7,302 nt of DNA from Eubacterium sp. (lineage in GTDB: Bacteria; Bacillota_A; Clostridia; Lachnospirales; Lachnospiraceae). The first letter of the stretch is position 1, and each line of letters opens with the position of its first letter. The notes below the pieces were generated by a model, which was not told where the DNA came from, searched no databases, and saw only the letters and a program-made list of their open reading frames with translations. The position numbers and the translations under genes were made by a program. Positions 6,309 to 7,302 of the stretch are shown here, piece by piece. Where the stretch lies: assembly GCA_024687845.1 (NCBI GenBank), contig JAILEL010000156.1, positions 1 to 7,302 on the forward strand, in the 5' to 3' direction.

Positions 6309-7302
6309 TTGAATTTAACAAAGCAAATAGAATTTAGGCAATTTAATAAGTATATTGTGAAATTTAAGGAAATTGAAGAAAAACACGTATGGATAAATTG
6401 GGTTGCTGCACCCATTGTAACCATAGCCATATTTTTAGTTGTATATGCGATTAAAGGCGTTTATCCTTTCGGAGGTAATACGGTATCTTATTACGACATG
6501 TCAGGAAGCTCTATTCCTATATATACTTTTTTTTGGGATGTACTACACGGGAAGAGTGGATTGTATCTGAATTGGTATTCAGGCCTTGGTGTGTCAATGG
6601 CAGATGTCGTTGGGGCTTTTCTCTTCTTTCCTACAAATCTTTTTTTTCTATTTACTTCAAGAGATGGCATTATTTATGCAATGTCCTTTTTTGTGATGTA
6701 TAAAATGGCAATATGTGCTTTTGCAATGTCATTTTATTATAGTAAGCATTATAAGGATTTTACAGGTGCACTTTGTTCTGGCTTACTTTACGCTTTTTGT
6801 GGGTTTGCCATACAATACTATACCAATATATTTTATTTTGATCTTGTCATACTTTTTCCCTTTATAGTTTGGTCTTTTGAAGAATTATTACTAAAGCACA
6901 AATTTAAGTTATTTACTATACTTATGTTTTTTGCCTTTTTTACAAATGTACAGCTGGTTTTTATGGTGGGGATTTATCTTTTGCTTAAAGGGTATTTTCT
7001 TTTGAAGAGAGTTGATGAATCGGAACGGAGCAAATCAATTCTTCTTTTTGCAATGTCAATCATTATCGCGCTATTATTAGCATCGTTTGTTCTTGTTCCG
7101 TCAATCAGTCAAACAATTCAATCAACAAGAAGTGAAGAAAATTCCGGTTTCGATTACATAAATGTAATGAAATCTGTATATTGTAAATTTAGAATGCAGA
7201 AGTATTTTATGTTATATGGTAGTGAAATAGCTGTAGGATTAATAATTCTTGTTTTTTTGAGAGGCAAAGAAATAATTCGTAAGTACATTGAAAATTTAGT
7301 TA
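6309..7302 (+). CDS. YfhO-family polytopic membrane protein, GT-C-like (3'-partial)
   Basis: 331 codons are visible from a TTG start, and the frame is still open at the window end. Known YfhO-family proteins are roughly 800-900 residues, so this is about the N-terminal 40 percent. A 30-residue cytoplasmic-looking N-terminus precedes TM1 (about 31-52). Next comes an external loop with SYYDMSGSSIPIYTFFWD (60-77) and LYLNWYSGLG (85-94), which match the conserved D...P.y..fw..l..G...lNW..GLG signature of the family. Further hydrophobic segments lie at about 96-116, 121-142, 152-170, 174-192, 199-230, 242-263 and 304-318. Asp63 is in the position of the first-loop acidic residue important in GT-C glycosyltransferases. 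In Bacillus and Listeria, YfhO-type proteins glycosylate teichoic acids using undecaprenyl-phosphate-linked sugars; the substrate here is unknown. The upstream terminator suggests it has its own promoter. Confidence 0.85.
   Translation, partial: MNLTKQIEFRQFNKYIVKFKEIEEKHVWINWVAAPIVTIAIFLVVYAIKGVYPFGGNTVSYYDMSGSSIPIYTFFWDVLHGKSGLYLNWYSGLGVSMADVVGAFLFFPTNLFFLFTSRDGIIYAMSFFVMYKMAICAFAMSFYYSKHYKDFTGALCSGLLYAFCGFAIQYYTNIFYFDLVILFPFIVWSFEELLLKHKFKLFTILMFFAFFTNVQLVFMVGIYLLLKGYFLLKRVDESERSKSILLFAMSIIIALLLASFVLVPSISQTIQSTRSEENSGFDYINVMKSVYCKFRMQKYFMLYGSEIAVGLIILVFLRGKEIIRKYIENLV

Noticed and set aside
6480..6515. Shared 'YDMSG' string in the giant protein (residues 196-200) and in the YfhO-family protein (residues 62-66)
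   Set aside because: It is only five residues long, and the surrounding residues and the protein contexts are unrelated, so coincidence is most likely.

Overview
The window carries two genes, both on the + strand and both cut by a window edge, with about 280 bp between them. The sequence is fairly AT-rich. The first gene looks like one of the giant DUF5057-type proteins that I know mainly from Lachnospiraceae (Butyrivibrio, Roseburia and relatives), and the second starts with TTG behind a purine-rich Shine-Dalgarno sequence. Together these suggest a gut or rumen Clostridia/Lachnospiraceae chromosome. I cannot name the species. There are no RNA genes, insertion sequences, CRISPR arrays or phage genes.

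Positions 1-6027 are one uninterrupted reading frame of 2008 visible codons, already open at base 1, so the true start and any signal peptide lie upstream. The visible protein has no transmembrane segment and no LPXTG-like or other C-terminal anchor. It is rich in Tyr, Asp, Asn and Gly. It appears to contain three diverged copies of an alpha/beta (Rossmann or class-I glutamine-amidotransferase-like) unit, separated by beta-rich segments. The visible frame opens with an 'LEIVPD' strand, a second 'RILEIEP' strand lies near residue 862, and a third 'KIDILQL' strand lies near residue 1332. Additional features are an acidic low-complexity linker, a short His-Trp tandem repeat, and two calcium-loop-like motifs.

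Positions 6028-6308 are intergenic. A perfect 15-bp hairpin just after the stop codon is a likely terminator. About 190 bp of AT-rich DNA follow, in which I see no gene, and then a Shine-Dalgarno sequence.

Positions 6309-7302 hold the first 331 codons of a YfhO-family polytopic membrane protein (GT-C-like, associated with envelope glycosylation). It has a TTG start and runs off the right edge.

The two products would both act at or outside the cytoplasmic membrane, so a link to envelope polysaccharide or glycoprotein assembly is possible. The terminator argues against simple co-transcription, and a functional link is only a hypothesis. The most unusual element is the giant multidomain protein, whose role is unknown.
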